A stretch of DNA of 64,000 nt from Streptomyces griseus subsp. griseus (GCF_000720255.1 NZ_JOJE01000033.1:1-64000), one strand, 5' to 3'. Shown: positions 8,170 through 16,485, counted from the first letter of the stretch. Made by a program: numbers and translations. Notes: generated by a model from the letters alone, not told the origin.

Positions 8170-8484
8170 ATGTTCGGCCTGTTTGTGCGCTTCACCTGCA
8201 AGGACGAAGAGGCGGCGGCTGCGTTCGATGACCTGGTGGCTCGGACTGGCGAGCAGATCCGCGCGAATGAGCCCGGGACGGTGATTTACACCGTGCACCG
8301 CGTTGACGGCCGTCCGTTGGAGCGCGTGTTCTACGAGCTCTACAAGGACAAGGACGCCTTCGAAGAGCACGAGTCCAAGGACTACGTGCGTGTCTTCCTC
8401 TCCGAGCGGAACCAGTACCTCTCGGCCACGGAGGTCGATCGCTTGGATTTCGTGTCCGGCAAGGGTGTGGACGTTGAGCACTGA
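8170..8484 (+). CDS. Small ABM-type (quinol monooxygenase-like) protein
   Basis: A 104-residue protein beginning MFGLFVRFTCKD, with VFYELYKDKDAFEEHESKDY in the centre. This is the ferredoxin-like antibiotic-biosynthesis-monooxygenase (ABM) fold seen in putative quinol monooxygenases such as YgiN. ATG 8170 follows GGAGAGAGGA. Its end overlaps the start of the XRE regulator by 11 bases, so the two are translationally coupled. The substrate is unknown. The protein could act as a small-molecule-responsive partner of the regulator. Confidence 0.7.
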   Translation: MFGLFVRFTCKDEEAAAAFDDLVARTGEQIRANEPGTVIYTVHRVDGRPLERVFYELYKDKDAFEEHESKDYVRVFLSERNQYLSATEVDRLDFVSGKGVDVEH

Positions 8485-9703
8485 GTATCAGAAGGCGCTA
8501 GGTCGCAAGATCGCCTTCAATCGCAAGCGCCGAGGGCTGTCACAGAAGGAGTTCGCCGGCCTGCTGGGGCGCTCTGAAGCATGGGTGTCTCAGGTGGAGC
8601 GGGGCGTACGTCGCATTGACCGGATGACCGTGCTGGAGAAAGTCGCTGATGTCCTGGAGGTTCCGGTCGCCGAGTTGGCGGCTGAGGCCCCCATCGTGGC
8701 GTCGGTGGCCGAAGGCGAGCCGCCTGGGGCAAGTCGACTGCGCCTGGTGCTCAGTGCGGCACACTCGCTTAAGGCGATCCTCGGTCAGCAGAACCCCTCG
8801 CCCGATGTGCCGGCGCTTCGGGCCGAGGTCGACCGTGCCTGGTCACTCACGCACCAAGGCAACTACGCCGACCTGGCCGAGCTGCTCGAAGGACTGGTCC
8901 CTCGACTGGAGTCGGCCACCCGGTCGGTTCCTGAGTCCGACCGTCCTGAGCTGTTCCGGCTGCTTGCGGTCATGTATCACACCTGTAGTGGTGCGCTCGC
9001 GAACATGGGTGAGCCCGAGGCGGCATGGATCGCGGTCGACCGTGCCGTGGTCGCCGCCGAGAGGGCGAATGATCCGCTGCTGATGGCGGCCGGTGAGTTC
9101 CGGTTGTCGCTCGTCTTCCTCGGTGCGCGTCATTTCGAGCAGGCGGCCCAGGTGTCTGGGAGCGCGGCTGACGCGCTGCGGCCTCTGGCGGAGTCCGGAC
9201 AGGTCGAGGCGGTGGCGCTACATGGTGCACTGACCCTCCAACGGGCGGTCGCCGCCGCCCGGTTGAACCTGGCCGATGACGCCTACGGGTTTCTACGCGC
9301 GGCTCGAGAGATGGCCGAACAGGTCGGAGACGGGCGGAACGACTACAACACCGAGTTCGGGCCCACCAACGTCGGCTTGCACGAAGTCTCCGTCGCGGTC
9401 GATCTGGGGGATGCCGGAGTCGCTCTACGGGCTGCGCAGGGCGTCGATGCGTCGGGGCTGTCCGCGGAACGGCAGACCCGTTTCCAGATCGATGTCGCCA
9501 GGGCCTACGCCCAGCGACGACAGGTAGCTGACGCCGTATCAGCCCTGCTGAAAGCGCGGGAGCTTTCGCCCGAGATGGTGCGTGCTCTGCCTGCCGTGAA
9601 GCAGCTTGCGGCGGACCTTCTGGCCATGAGTCCATCGCCGTCCGAGGATCTGAGGTCCCTGGCGCGGGAGTTGGGCGTACAAGAAGTACGGACTGGTACC
9701 TGA
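8474..9703 (+). CDS. XRE-family regulator with TPR-like C-terminal domain
   Basis: A 409-residue protein. Residues about 8-60 form a Cro/C1-type helix-turn-helix (GLSQKEFAGLLGRSEAWVSQ, then ERGVRRID). The remainder is Ala/Leu-rich helical repeats resembling TPRs, the layout of peptide-sensing Streptomyces regulators. TTG 8474 is selected because AAGGG stands eight bases upstream; a GTG at 8465 has no such site. In this element it occupies the place that KorSA/Pra-type regulators hold in other AICEs, so it may control transfer and excision. That role is inferred. Confidence 0.75.
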   Translation: MSTEYQKALGRKIAFNRKRRGLSQKEFAGLLGRSEAWVSQVERGVRRIDRMTVLEKVADVLEVPVAELAAEAPIVASVAEGEPPGASRLRLVLSAAHSLKAILGQQNPSPDVPALRAEVDRAWSLTHQGNYADLAELLEGLVPRLESATRSVPESDRPELFRLLAVMYHTCSGALANMGEPEAAWIAVDRAVVAAERANDPLLMAAGEFRLSLVFLGARHFEQAAQVSGSAADALRPLAESGQVEAVALHGALTLQRAVAAARLNLADDAYGFLRAAREMAEQVGDGRNDYNTEFGPTNVGLHEVSVAVDLGDAGVALRAAQGVDASGLSAERQTRFQIDVARAYAQRRQVADAVSALLKARELSPEMVRALPAVKQLAADLLAMSPSPSEDLRSLARELGVQEVRTGT

Positions 9704-9732
9704 AGTACTAGACAGTACTTGGAGTGCGGGTT
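9703..9732 (+). promoter_or_regulatory. Palindrome plus third GTACTT box downstream of the regulator
   Basis: AAGTACT-agac-AGTACTT (9703-9720) is a perfect 7-bp dyad. It overlaps the 18-bp box GTACTTGGAGTGCGGGTT (9715-9732), identical to the copy at 8067. It precedes the 10024-11756 transfer genes by about 300 bases. Confidence 0.5.
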
Positions 9733-9840
9733 ACTGTGGTTGGTGTCGGCGCACCCCTTCGCGTCCAGCGGAGTTGGTAGCGCGGGCATGCGAACGGGCC
9801 GGAGCAGGAAGGCAGACCTGCACCGGCGCGTAAGCGGAAG

Positions 9841-9888
9841 GGCCACAGAAAGAGATGTGGCCTGAGCGGGAGGCAGCCCACTCAGGCC
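9841..9888 (+). other. Overlapping alternative hairpins in the transfer-gene leader
   Basis: GGCCACA (9841-9847) pairs with TGTGGCC (9856-9862), and GGCCTGAG (9859-9866) pairs with CTCAGGCC (9881-9888). Both use the GGCC at 9859-9862, so the two stems exclude each other. They stand about 140 bases before the first transfer-region gene. Confidence 0.4.
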
Positions 9889-9959
9889 GGGTGCGTCTTT
9901 GGCATCAACGCTCCTGGAGCGTATCGCGCCCTGTCGGTATGAGGTCAACCTCCCGTTGC

Positions 9960-9977
9960 GTAGTCATTCGTCACTAC
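9960..9977 (+). promoter_or_regulatory. Short dyad upstream of the transfer genes
   Basis: GTAGT and ACTAC separated by 8 bases form a small inverted repeat about 45 bases before the 10024 start. It could be an operator of a GntR- or XRE-type repressor. The evidence is symmetry and position only. Confidence 0.3.
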
Positions 9978-10023
9978 ATGCGGCCGTACGCGTGTGCGGC
10001 GCAGCGCAAGGGAGAGCAGTTCT

Positions 10024-10380
10024 GTGCGTGTGATCCGTGTGGAGACTTCGGCGGCCACCATCCTGCTGACCGAAGCCCCGGAACCCAAGGTTCGGGACCG
10101 TCAGACCGGGGAGATCGCCAAGGACGCCGTCAGCGGCGAGGCGCTGATGACTATCGGCGCCGTCTACATCGAGGACGGCGATTCCTCGCTGATCAAGGTC
10201 ACCGTTCCGGAAAGCGGCATCACCGAGGGCCTGGCGCTCGGTGCTCCGGTCTCGCTGCCGGGGCTGGTGGCCCGGCCGTGGGAAAGCGTGTTCAACGGTC
10301 AGCAGCGGCACGGCATAGCCTTTCGTGCTGCCGCTGTCACACCGGCCGCCTTCCCGGTTTCGGCCGAAGCCTCGGCCTGA
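10024..10380 (+). CDS. Conserved small AICE protein
   Basis: A 118-residue protein with GTG start at 10024 after GGGAGA. Beta-rich sequence such as RVIRVETSAATILLTEA and SSLIKVTVPESG, no membrane segment, no recognised domain. Its stop (TGA) shares a base with the ATG of the translocase gene (TGATG), so the two are translationally coupled. Genes of this type commonly sit just before tra in Streptomyces elements. The function is unknown. Confidence 0.6.
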   Translation: MRVIRVETSAATILLTEAPEPKVRDRQTGEIAKDAVSGEALMTIGAVYIEDGDSSLIKVTVPESGITEGLALGAPVSLPGLVARPWESVFNGQQRHGIAFRAAAVTPAAFPVSAEASA

Positions 10381-11756
10381 TGTCGGACTGGTCGACGCTA
10401 CTGGAGGTAGGTGGTCCCCTCGCCGCGCTCGGTGGCGGGGCCGCCTACACCCGGGCTCGTCACCCGGGCGTCTACTGGCCCACGGTCGGCCTGCCGATAT
10501 CGGCGGTCCGGCTTCTGTGCTCGTACGGCTCCGTCATGGAAGCGTGCGGCCTGACCGTCCAGCCTTCCCGGTTGCGGGCTCTGGCAGTCACGGCGACGAC
10601 TCGACGTGAGGTCCGGCCTGTGCCTCCTCGCCGGGGGATCATCAGGCCTACATCGACGGGTCTGCGGGTTCGGCTTCGACTGGCTCCGGGGCAGGAGCCG
10701 GCGGACGTCGCCGCCTCGGCAGAGCGGTTGCGGCATGCCTGGGGCGTTCACGCCGTGTACGTGAGGGACGTGAAGCCGGGGGTGGTGGAACTCCGGCTCG
10801 TCGGTTTCGACGTACTTAGCAACGTCCGGATGCCAAGGAAGGCAGGCGGCGGACTCCTCAAAGTGCCGGTGGCCCTGAGGGAGGACGCTTTGGCCTTCGT
10901 ACGTGACTACCGGACCATCCCGCATCAACTCACCCTCGGCGCAACGCTGTCGGGGAAGTCCATGTACCTGCGGCACCTGGTCACCGGGCTGGCACAGCAG
11001 TCGGTCGCACTGGTCGGAATCGACTGCAAGCGGGGCGTGGAGCTGGCGCCCTTCGCCCCGCGCCTGTCGGCGCTGGCGACCGATCCTCAGCAGGCGGCCG
11101 AGCTGCTGCCGGTCCTTGTGAGGGAGATGGAAGACCGGTACGACCTGATCAAGGCCCGGCAGGGCATCGCGCCCGACGCCCAGGACGAGGAGATCACCTC
11201 TGATATCTGGGGCCTGCCCGAACACGAACGACCCGTGCCCGTCGTCCTGTTCGTCGACGAGATCGCTGAGCTCTTCCTCGTCGCCACGAAGAAAGATGAG
11301 GAGCGGCGGGATGAGATGGTCACCCAGCTCATCCGGCTCGCCCAACTCGGCCGCGCCGCGGGCATCTATCTGGAGGTGTGCGGGCAGCGCTTCGGCGCCG
11401 AGCTGGGCAAGGGCGCGACCATGCTCCGCGCTCAGCTGACCGGCCGGGTCTGCCACCGCGTGAACGACGAAGCCTCCGCCAAGATGGCGCTGGGCGATAT
11501 CGCCCCTGAGGCGGTCTTCGCCGCCTGCGCAATCGCCCCGGAACGGCCCGGCTTGGCCGTGGCCGGTGACACCTCTGGTGGCTGGTCCCGCATCCGTACG
11601 CCGTTCCTGTCCCTCGCCAATGCTGCTGCGGTCTGTCGGGAAACGGCGCACCTCGTCCCGGATCTGCCAGCACTGGCATCCTTCCGGCCCGCCGTACCGC
11701 TCAGGCCGACTGACGCCCCGGCATCGCTGCTCAAGCCCGCCTCGATCACCGAGTAG
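10380..11756 (+). CDS. FtsK/SpoIIIE-type DNA translocase (Tra)
   Basis: A 458-residue ATPase. Walker A LGATLSGKS lies near residue 190 and Walker B VVLFVDEIAEL near residue 285, followed by LGRAAGIYLEVCGQR and GRVCHRVND typical of the TraB/TraSA group. These proteins move double-stranded DNA between mycelial cells as hexamers at the membrane. The N-terminal part is only weakly hydrophobic (WPTVGLPISAVRLL), so the membrane anchor is poorly defined. An upstream open frame back to 9855 is ignored because the coupled ATG at 10380 fits better. Confidence 0.85.
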   Translation: MSDWSTLLEVGGPLAALGGGAAYTRARHPGVYWPTVGLPISAVRLLCSYGSVMEACGLTVQPSRLRALAVTATTRREVRPVPPRRGIIRPTSTGLRVRLRLAPGQEPADVAASAERLRHAWGVHAVYVRDVKPGVVELRLVGFDVLSNVRMPRKAGGGLLKVPVALREDALAFVRDYRTIPHQLTLGATLSGKSMYLRHLVTGLAQQSVALVGIDCKRGVELAPFAPRLSALATDPQQAAELLPVLVREMEDRYDLIKARQGIAPDAQDEEITSDIWGLPEHERPVPVVLFVDEIAELFLVATKKDEERRDEMVTQLIRLAQLGRAAGIYLEVCGQRFGAELGKGATMLRAQLTGRVCHRVNDEASAKMALGDIAPEAVFAACAIAPERPGLAVAGDTSGGWSRIRTPFLSLANAAAVCRETAHLVPDLPALASFRPAVPLRPTDAPASLLKPASITE

Positions 11757-11839
11757 GCCGCTCGACCCACCTCATCGGTCAGCACGTCCGTCTCGTGCCA
11801 AGTCCCTACCCCGTCATGCCCAAACCCGAGGGGGCCACC

Positions 11840-12049
11840 TTGTCCCGCCCGTCCATCTCCGAAGTCACGGCACTGATCGCCGACCTGGCCGACCACCGCA
11901 AGTTCGGGCTCGGCAGCTACCGCGAACTCATGAGCCGTAAGGCGGACCTGCTGGAACGTATCGCCGCCGGCCTGCCCGGTGACACCGAAGCGGCCGAGAT
12001 CGCCGCGGCTGCCCGAGCACGAGCCGATGAGCTCAAGTCCACTGGCTGA
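11840..12049 (+). CDS. Small hypothetical AICE protein
   Basis: About 69 residues from a TTG at 11840 that follows CGAGGGGG; an ATG at 11816 is an alternative giving eight more residues. The sequence SRPSISEVTALIADLADH followed by GLGSYRELMSRK is helical and charged. No domain is recognised. It lies between the translocase and the spread membrane protein gene, with a 22-base gap to the next start. Confidence 0.5.
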   Translation: MSRPSISEVTALIADLADHRKFGLGSYRELMSRKADLLERIAAGLPGDTEAAEIAAAARARADELKSTG

Positions 12050-12071
12050 CTACAGGGGAGGGAATCGAATC

Positions 12072-12698
12072 GTGCGCGCCTCCTTGGCCCGCGTCGACGC
12101 GGGGCTAGTTCAGGCCGTGATCGCCGCCGCACTGTCCTTCGCCCACCTGCACGACCTCGCCTCGGCGGCTGGGCAGCACGGGTGGAAGGCGTGGGCGTAT
12201 CCGGTCTCTGTCGACCTGCTGTTGGTGGCGGCCTGGCGGCGACTGCGCTCCGGCGGATCGAAAGCGGCTGGGTGGTGCTGGTTTCTCGTCGCGCTGACCG
12301 CGTCACTGGGTGCCAACGTCGCCACCGCCGGCTTGCTCGATCTGGGTGCCGTACCCGCTTGGCTCCGCATCCTGGTCGCCGGATGGCCCGCGGTCGCCTT
12401 CTTGGGCGGCACCCTCCTCGCCCACACGGGAGGCGACTCGACCGGGAATCCCGAACCGGCGCTCCCTGAGCCCACTGCTCCTGAGCCGACCAGCCCTGAG
12501 CCGACTCGCTCGGCGCCCGAGCCGCGGCCGGTCAGCGTGCCTTCCCCCGCGCCGGTCCCGGCCGCCCTGGTCGACCACGCCCGAAAGGTCGCCGCCGAAC
12601 ACCGTGCGCGAACCGGGGCCGCCATCGACACCCCGATCCTCCGCGCACGACTCGGCGTCCCTCCGCAGCTTGCCGAAGCCATCGCCGCACAGCTCTGA
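12072..12698 (+). CDS. DUF2637-type membrane protein (SpdB-like)
   Basis: A 208-residue protein. Four hydrophobic segments lie at about residues 9-27, 42-55, 67-88 and 95-114, followed by a Pro/Glu-rich linker (PEPTAPEPTSPEPT) and a basic helical tail with a possible DNA-contacting end (ILRARLGVPPQLAEAIAAQL). This is the DUF2637 arrangement of plasmid spread proteins in Streptomyces, which help intramycelial spread of transferred DNA. GTG 12072 follows GGGAGGGA. The stop is 11 bases before the next gene. Confidence 0.7.
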   Translation: MRASLARVDAGLVQAVIAAALSFAHLHDLASAAGQHGWKAWAYPVSVDLLLVAAWRRLRSGGSKAAGWCWFLVALTASLGANVATAGLLDLGAVPAWLRILVAGWPAVAFLGGTLLAHTGGDSTGNPEPALPEPTAPEPTSPEPTRSAPEPRPVSVPSPAPVPAALVDHARKVAAEHRARTGAAIDTPILRARLGVPPQLAEAIAAQL

Positions 12699-12709
12699 AA
12701 GGAGCGCAC

Positions 12710-12901
12710 ATGCCCGCCAACCGCCGCTTTCGCAACGTCGTCCGTATCGGTCCGGTGCAGGTCGGCACCGCCTACGACGGTCGTGGCCGCGAGAAGCACA
12801 CCGCCGTCTGCACCGCCCCTCGCTGCGGCTTCTCCAACGACTACGACACCCGCGCCGCCGCCGAACTCGCCGCCCGCACCCACCGCTGCCGCGTCCGCTG
12901 A
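12710..12901 (+). CDS. Mobile element transfer protein, small Cys-containing
   Basis: A 63-residue basic protein starting MPANRRFRNVVRIGPVQVG with later CTAPRCGF and THRCR. It matches, from memory, the short 'mobile element transfer protein' found in many Streptomyces AICEs. The cysteines could bind zinc. ATG is preceded by AAAGGAG. It lies in a tight run of spread genes. Confidence 0.65.
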   Translation: MPANRRFRNVVRIGPVQVGTAYDGRGREKHTAVCTAPRCGFSNDYDTRAAAELAARTHRCRVR

Positions 12902-12910
12902 GGAGATCCC

Positions 12911-13105
12911 GTGACCGTCTCCCTCCCACTCGTCTTCGTCCTGGGCGTCATCGCCTGGGCCGCGATCAAGTTTCTCGGCGTCCGCATGTGGGTCGCCGTC
13001 GTGATCGCTCTCTTCGGCTTCTGGCTCTCCCACACCTTCCTCGCCCCCGCAATCGAGTCCGGCACCCGCTCCGGTGTCGGCGTCGTCAACGGCGACAACC
13101 GCTGA
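12911..13105 (+). CDS. Small membrane spread protein
   Basis: A 64-residue protein with two closely spaced hydrophobic segments (LPLVFVLGVIAWAAIKFLG and MWVAVVIALFGFWLSHTFL). GTG at 12911 follows GAGGAGA. Position between the transfer protein and the SpdD-like gene supports a role in plasmid spread. No specific family is proven. Confidence 0.6.
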   Translation: MTVSLPLVFVLGVIAWAAIKFLGVRMWVAVVIALFGFWLSHTFLAPAIESGTRSGVGVVNGDNR

Positions 13106-13118
13106 AAGGAGCTCCGCC

Positions 13119-13364
13119 ATGTTCCGTCCCAAGCTGCCCGACACCCCGCACGTACCGAGCATCACCACGCACGTCCCGCAGGACCACGCGCCCGCTCACC
13201 CGGTTGGTCGTCCGGTCGCCCCGTACGTGGGCATCGGGGCCGGCGTGGTCGTCGTCGGCATCGTGCTCACCGCGCTCCTGGCGGCCGTCGCCATATCGGC
13301 CGTGTCCGTGGCCATCGCCGCCGTCGTCCTGCGCTCTCTCCTCAACGGCGCGAACAGGCGCTGA
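13119..13364 (+). CDS. SpdD-like spread protein
   Basis: An 81-residue protein with a Pro/His-rich start (MFRPKLPDTPHVP) and a long C-terminal hydrophobic stretch (GIGAGVVVVGIVLTALLAAV and onward). This is the SpdD arrangement. ATG 13119 follows GAAAGGAG. It precedes the replication initiator. Confidence 0.65.
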   Translation: MFRPKLPDTPHVPSITTHVPQDHAPAHPVGRPVAPYVGIGAGVVVVGIVLTALLAAVAISAVSVAIAAVVLRSLLNGANRR

Positions 13365-13495
13365 CCGGCCGCCGGGGCGGCAATAAGCCGCCAAGCATCC
13401 CGCCGCCCCGGGGCCGTCCCTTCCCACCGCCGAAACAGCCGAAAGGAAGTCCCATCATTACCCGGCAGACCCCGCCCCCGCTGGCGGAACTCTCC

Positions 13496-14818
13496 ATGCT
13501 GGCCTCCCTCGGCACCATGCCCGAGCTGGCCCAGCAGCTCTCCGGCCTGGGTGGCTGCACCCACCCGGTCCGCCTCGACGGCCACCGCACGGAGTGCGCG
13601 GTCAACACGACAACCGGCGAGATCGGCAACGTCCTGCACCACCTGGACTCCGCCGCTCTCCCTGCCGGTCAGCTCCTCGTCCGCTGCAACAACCGCCGTG
13701 CCACCCGCTGCGCCGCCTGTGCCGAGACCTACCGCCGCGACACCTACCACCTGATCACCGCCGGACTGCGGGGAGGCAAGGGCACTTCGGAACGAGTAGC
13801 GACCCACCCTCGTGTCTTCGCCACGTTCACCGCCCCCGGCTTCGGCCCGGTCCACAACCGCCCCTCGGGCGGCCGCGACTGCCGCTGCGGCGTTCGCCAC
13901 GACGAGCAGGACCCCGCGCTGGGTACGCCCCTCGACCCGAACACGTACGACTACGAAGCGGCCGTTCTCTGGAACGCGCACGCCGGTGCCCTGTGGCGGC
14001 GCTTCTCGATCTACCTCCGTAGGGAGGTCGCCAAGCGCGCCGGACTCACACAGCGGGAATTCCGGCACCATGCCCGCGTCTCCTTCGCGAAGGTGGCCGA
14101 GTACCAGAAGCGCGGTGCTGTCCACTTCCACGCCGTCATTCGCCTCGACGGGCCCGAGGGAGGCGACACGTCACCTCCGGACTGGGCCACGGCGGAGCTG
14201 CTCACGGACGCCATCCGAGCCGCCGCCACCTCCGCGTGCGTCGAGGGACCAGAGGTTGACGGCCGGGCGCACAGCTTCGTCTTCGGCCGCCAACTCGACG
14301 TCCGCCCGATCCGCTCCGCCGACTTCGACGACGGCCAGGATCTGACCGAGCGAGCCGTAGCGGCGTACATCGCCAAGTACGCCACCAAAGGTGCCGAGAC
14401 AGCAACCGGCACACTCGACCGTCCAATCCGCTTCCTCGCCGAGCTGGCTCAAGCCCGAATCACCGACCACGCCCAGCGCATGATCCGCACCACCTGGGCC
14501 CTCGGCGCGCGCCCCGAGCTGGCAGACCTCCGCCTCCGGGCCTGGGCGCACATGCTCGGCTTCCGCGGTCACTTCTCCACCAAGTCCCGCCGCTACTCCA
14601 CCACCCTCGGCGCCCTCCGCGACGCCCGAGCCGACTGGCGACGTGCCCAAGCCGCGCCCACAACAGCACTGCAGGACGGCGAGACCACGCTCGTCCTCGC
14701 CCACTGGGTGTTCGCCGGCACCGGTCTCAGCCATGGCGAGACCTGGCTTGCCGCCTCTCTGGAAGCCGCCCCCGGAACGGAAGGAGAACCGACATGGACC
14801 CCCGTCGCGACGAGCTGA
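13496..14818 (+). CDS. RepSA-type replication initiator
   Basis: At least 440 residues. LLVRCNNRRATRCAACAETYR near residue 55 is a zinc-binding type motif; FATFTAPGFGPVH near 105 and KRGAVHFHAVIRLDG near 205 (HFH) are rolling-circle initiator motifs of the RepSA/RepAM group. ATG 13496 has only a weak site (GGCGGA). A strong AGGAAG at 13444-13449 points to an in-frame ATT at 13457, and the intervening residues (TRQTPPPLAEL) look like the usual N-terminus of this family. The true start may therefore be ATT. The gene overlaps the excisionase. Confidence 0.8.
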   Translation: MLASLGTMPELAQQLSGLGGCTHPVRLDGHRTECAVNTTTGEIGNVLHHLDSAALPAGQLLVRCNNRRATRCAACAETYRRDTYHLITAGLRGGKGTSERVATHPRVFATFTAPGFGPVHNRPSGGRDCRCGVRHDEQDPALGTPLDPNTYDYEAAVLWNAHAGALWRRFSIYLRREVAKRAGLTQREFRHHARVSFAKVAEYQKRGAVHFHAVIRLDGPEGGDTSPPDWATAELLTDAIRAAATSACVEGPEVDGRAHSFVFGRQLDVRPIRSADFDDGQDLTERAVAAYIAKYATKGAETATGTLDRPIRFLAELAQARITDHAQRMIRTTWALGARPELADLRLRAWAHMLGFRGHFSTKSRRYSTTLGALRDARADWRRAQAAPTTALQDGETTLVLAHWVFAGTGLSHGETWLAASLEAAPGTEGEPTWTPVATS

Positions 14819-14988
14819 TGACCGTTCGCCAAGTCCTGGACGAGCTGGGCGGTGTTTCGCGCCGGACGTTCTACCGCTGGCGTGAGCTGGGATACGGGCC
14901 ATCAGCGTTCAAGCTGCCCAACGGGGAGCTTCGGGTGTGGCGGAGCGACTTCACCACATGGCTGCGGCAGCTGGAGGCGGCGGCGTGA
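14794..14988 (+). CDS. xis: Excisionase (Xis), helix-turn-helix
   Basis: A 64-residue protein. MTVRQVLDELGGVSRRTFYRW is a MerR-like winged helix-turn-helix, followed by GELRVWRSDFTTWLRQLE, the usual ending of AICE excisionases. ATG 14794 follows GAAGGAGAA. It overlaps the rep gene by 25 bases and its TGA overlaps the integrase GTG, so rep, xis and int appear to be one coupled unit. Confidence 0.8.
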   Translation: MDPRRDELMTVRQVLDELGGVSRRTFYRWRELGYGPSAFKLPNGELRVWRSDFTTWLRQLEAAA

Positions 14989-16358
14989 AGTCTCTCGACA
15001 TCAAGGTCTGGGGCGTACGCAAACGCGATACCAAGACGCCCTCGTACGGCGTCCGCTGGTCCGTGGCGGGCAACGTCTTCTCCGACTCCTTCCGCACCAA
15101 GGCGCTCGCCGATCACTACCGCACGAAGCTCATGCGCGCGATGCGGGACGGCGAGGAGTTCGACACGGAGTCGGGCCTTCCAGCCTCGATGGAAGAACAG
15201 AAGTCGGCCGTTTCGTGGTACGCCTTCGCCCTCAGGTACCTCGCGATGAAGTGGCCCCATGCTGCCCCCAATACGCGAGACGGCGTCAACGAAGCGCTGA
15301 CCAACGTGACGATGGAACTCCTGGACGAGCACGCCGGACGGCCGTCCGACGAGATGATCCGCAAAGCGCTCCGCAACTGGGCGTTCGTGTTGCCTGGGCC
15401 TGATGACCGGGAAGTCCCCGACGACGTGCGGAACGTCCTGCACTGGGTGTCGAAGGCATCCCGGCCCCTGGCCGATCTCGCCGAACCTGCCACGGCGCGC
15501 GCATTACTCGATTCGCTGAAACTCAAGCTCGACGGCACGTCGGCAGCCGCTGAAACCGTGCGGCGTAAGCGTCGGACGCTCGTCAACGCCGCGAATTACG
15601 CCGTCGACCTGGGGGAGCTGCGTGAGAACCCGATCACGGCTGTCCGCTGGCAGAAGCCGAAGGTGTCCAACCAGGTGGACCCGCGCGTTGTCGCCAACCC
15701 TGAGCAGGCTCGCAATCTCCTGGCGGCCGTTTCCTACGTGGGCGGGTACCGGCGTGCCCGTGGTCGGCGCCTTGTGGGTCTGTTCGCCGCCATGTACTTC
15801 GGTGGCCTCCGGCCGGCTGAAGCCGTCGGCCTCGTCGAGACGGACCTGTCCCTCCCTATGCAGGGCTGGGGATCGGCGCTGCTTCACCGAACTCGCCCGT
15901 CGGTCGGCAAGCAGTGGACCGACTCGGGGGAGACCCACGACGACCGTGGGCTGAAGAACCGACCGACCGAGGATGTCAGGCGGGTGCCTATCCCGCCTCA
16001 CCTCGTCGCCATGCTCCGCGAGCACCTGGCCACCTTCGGCACGGCGGACGATGGGCGATTGTTCTTCAGCGAGAAGGGCTCAGTCGTCCCGTCGTCGACC
16101 TACTACCGCGTGTGGCAGGAGGCCCGGCTCCTCGCGCTCCCGCCGGCAGTCGCGGCCTCCCCACTCGCGAGTCGGCCGTACGACCTCCGTCACTCGGCGC
16201 TGTCGACCTGGCTCAACGCTGGTGTCGACCCGACCGAGGTGGCTGAGCGCGCTGGCAACAGCGTGGAGGTGCTGCTGTCCCGCTACGCGAAGTGCCTCGA
16301 CGGACGGCAAGACGTTGCCAACCGGCGTATCGAGGATCTGCTTCGCGAGTACGAGTGA
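14985..16358 (+). CDS. int: Tyrosine-type site-specific integrase
   Basis: A 457-residue recombinase. YFGGLRPAEAVGL near residue 270 holds the first catalytic Arg, RPYDLRHSALSTWLNAG near 400 the H-x-x-R box equivalents, and VEVLLSRYAKCL the C-terminal Tyr. The N-terminal part (VWGVRKRDTKTPSYGVRW) is the arm-binding domain of AICE integrases. GTG 14985 overlaps the xis stop and follows GGAGG. It should recombine att sites at the nearby tRNA-Arg gene with Xis directing excision. The distance to that tRNA (about 1.2 kb, with another gene between) is longer than usual. Confidence 0.9.
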   Translation: MKSLDIKVWGVRKRDTKTPSYGVRWSVAGNVFSDSFRTKALADHYRTKLMRAMRDGEEFDTESGLPASMEEQKSAVSWYAFALRYLAMKWPHAAPNTRDGVNEALTNVTMELLDEHAGRPSDEMIRKALRNWAFVLPGPDDREVPDDVRNVLHWVSKASRPLADLAEPATARALLDSLKLKLDGTSAAAETVRRKRRTLVNAANYAVDLGELRENPITAVRWQKPKVSNQVDPRVVANPEQARNLLAAVSYVGGYRRARGRRLVGLFAAMYFGGLRPAEAVGLVETDLSLPMQGWGSALLHRTRPSVGKQWTDSGETHDDRGLKNRPTEDVRRVPIPPHLVAMLREHLATFGTADDGRLFFSEKGSVVPSSTYYRVWQEARLLALPPAVAASPLASRPYDLRHSALSTWLNAGVDPTEVAERAGNSVEVLLSRYAKCLDGRQDVANRRIEDLLREYE

Positions 16359-16375
16359 GCTCACTGGATGTGCCC

Positions 16376-16403
16376 GAGGCCCCTGGAGTTGTCCAGGGGC
16401 CTC
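16376..16403. terminator. Bidirectional hairpin after int
   Basis: GAGGCCCCTGGA, a GTTG loop and TCCAGGGGCCTC form a perfect 12-bp stem between the convergent integrase and 16486-17007 genes. Confidence 0.75.
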
Positions 16404-16485
16404 ACTGTGATGCGATGTGCGCGGGCCGATGGACGAATAGCCCTCAGACGCTCGCGGTGAAAGTCGTGGGGCCTGATCTCTTCGC

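Noticed and set aside
9855..10379. N-terminal extension of the translocase back to 9855
   Set aside because: It runs through the leader hairpins and the 10024 gene in another frame, and translational coupling (TGATG) marks 10380 as the start.
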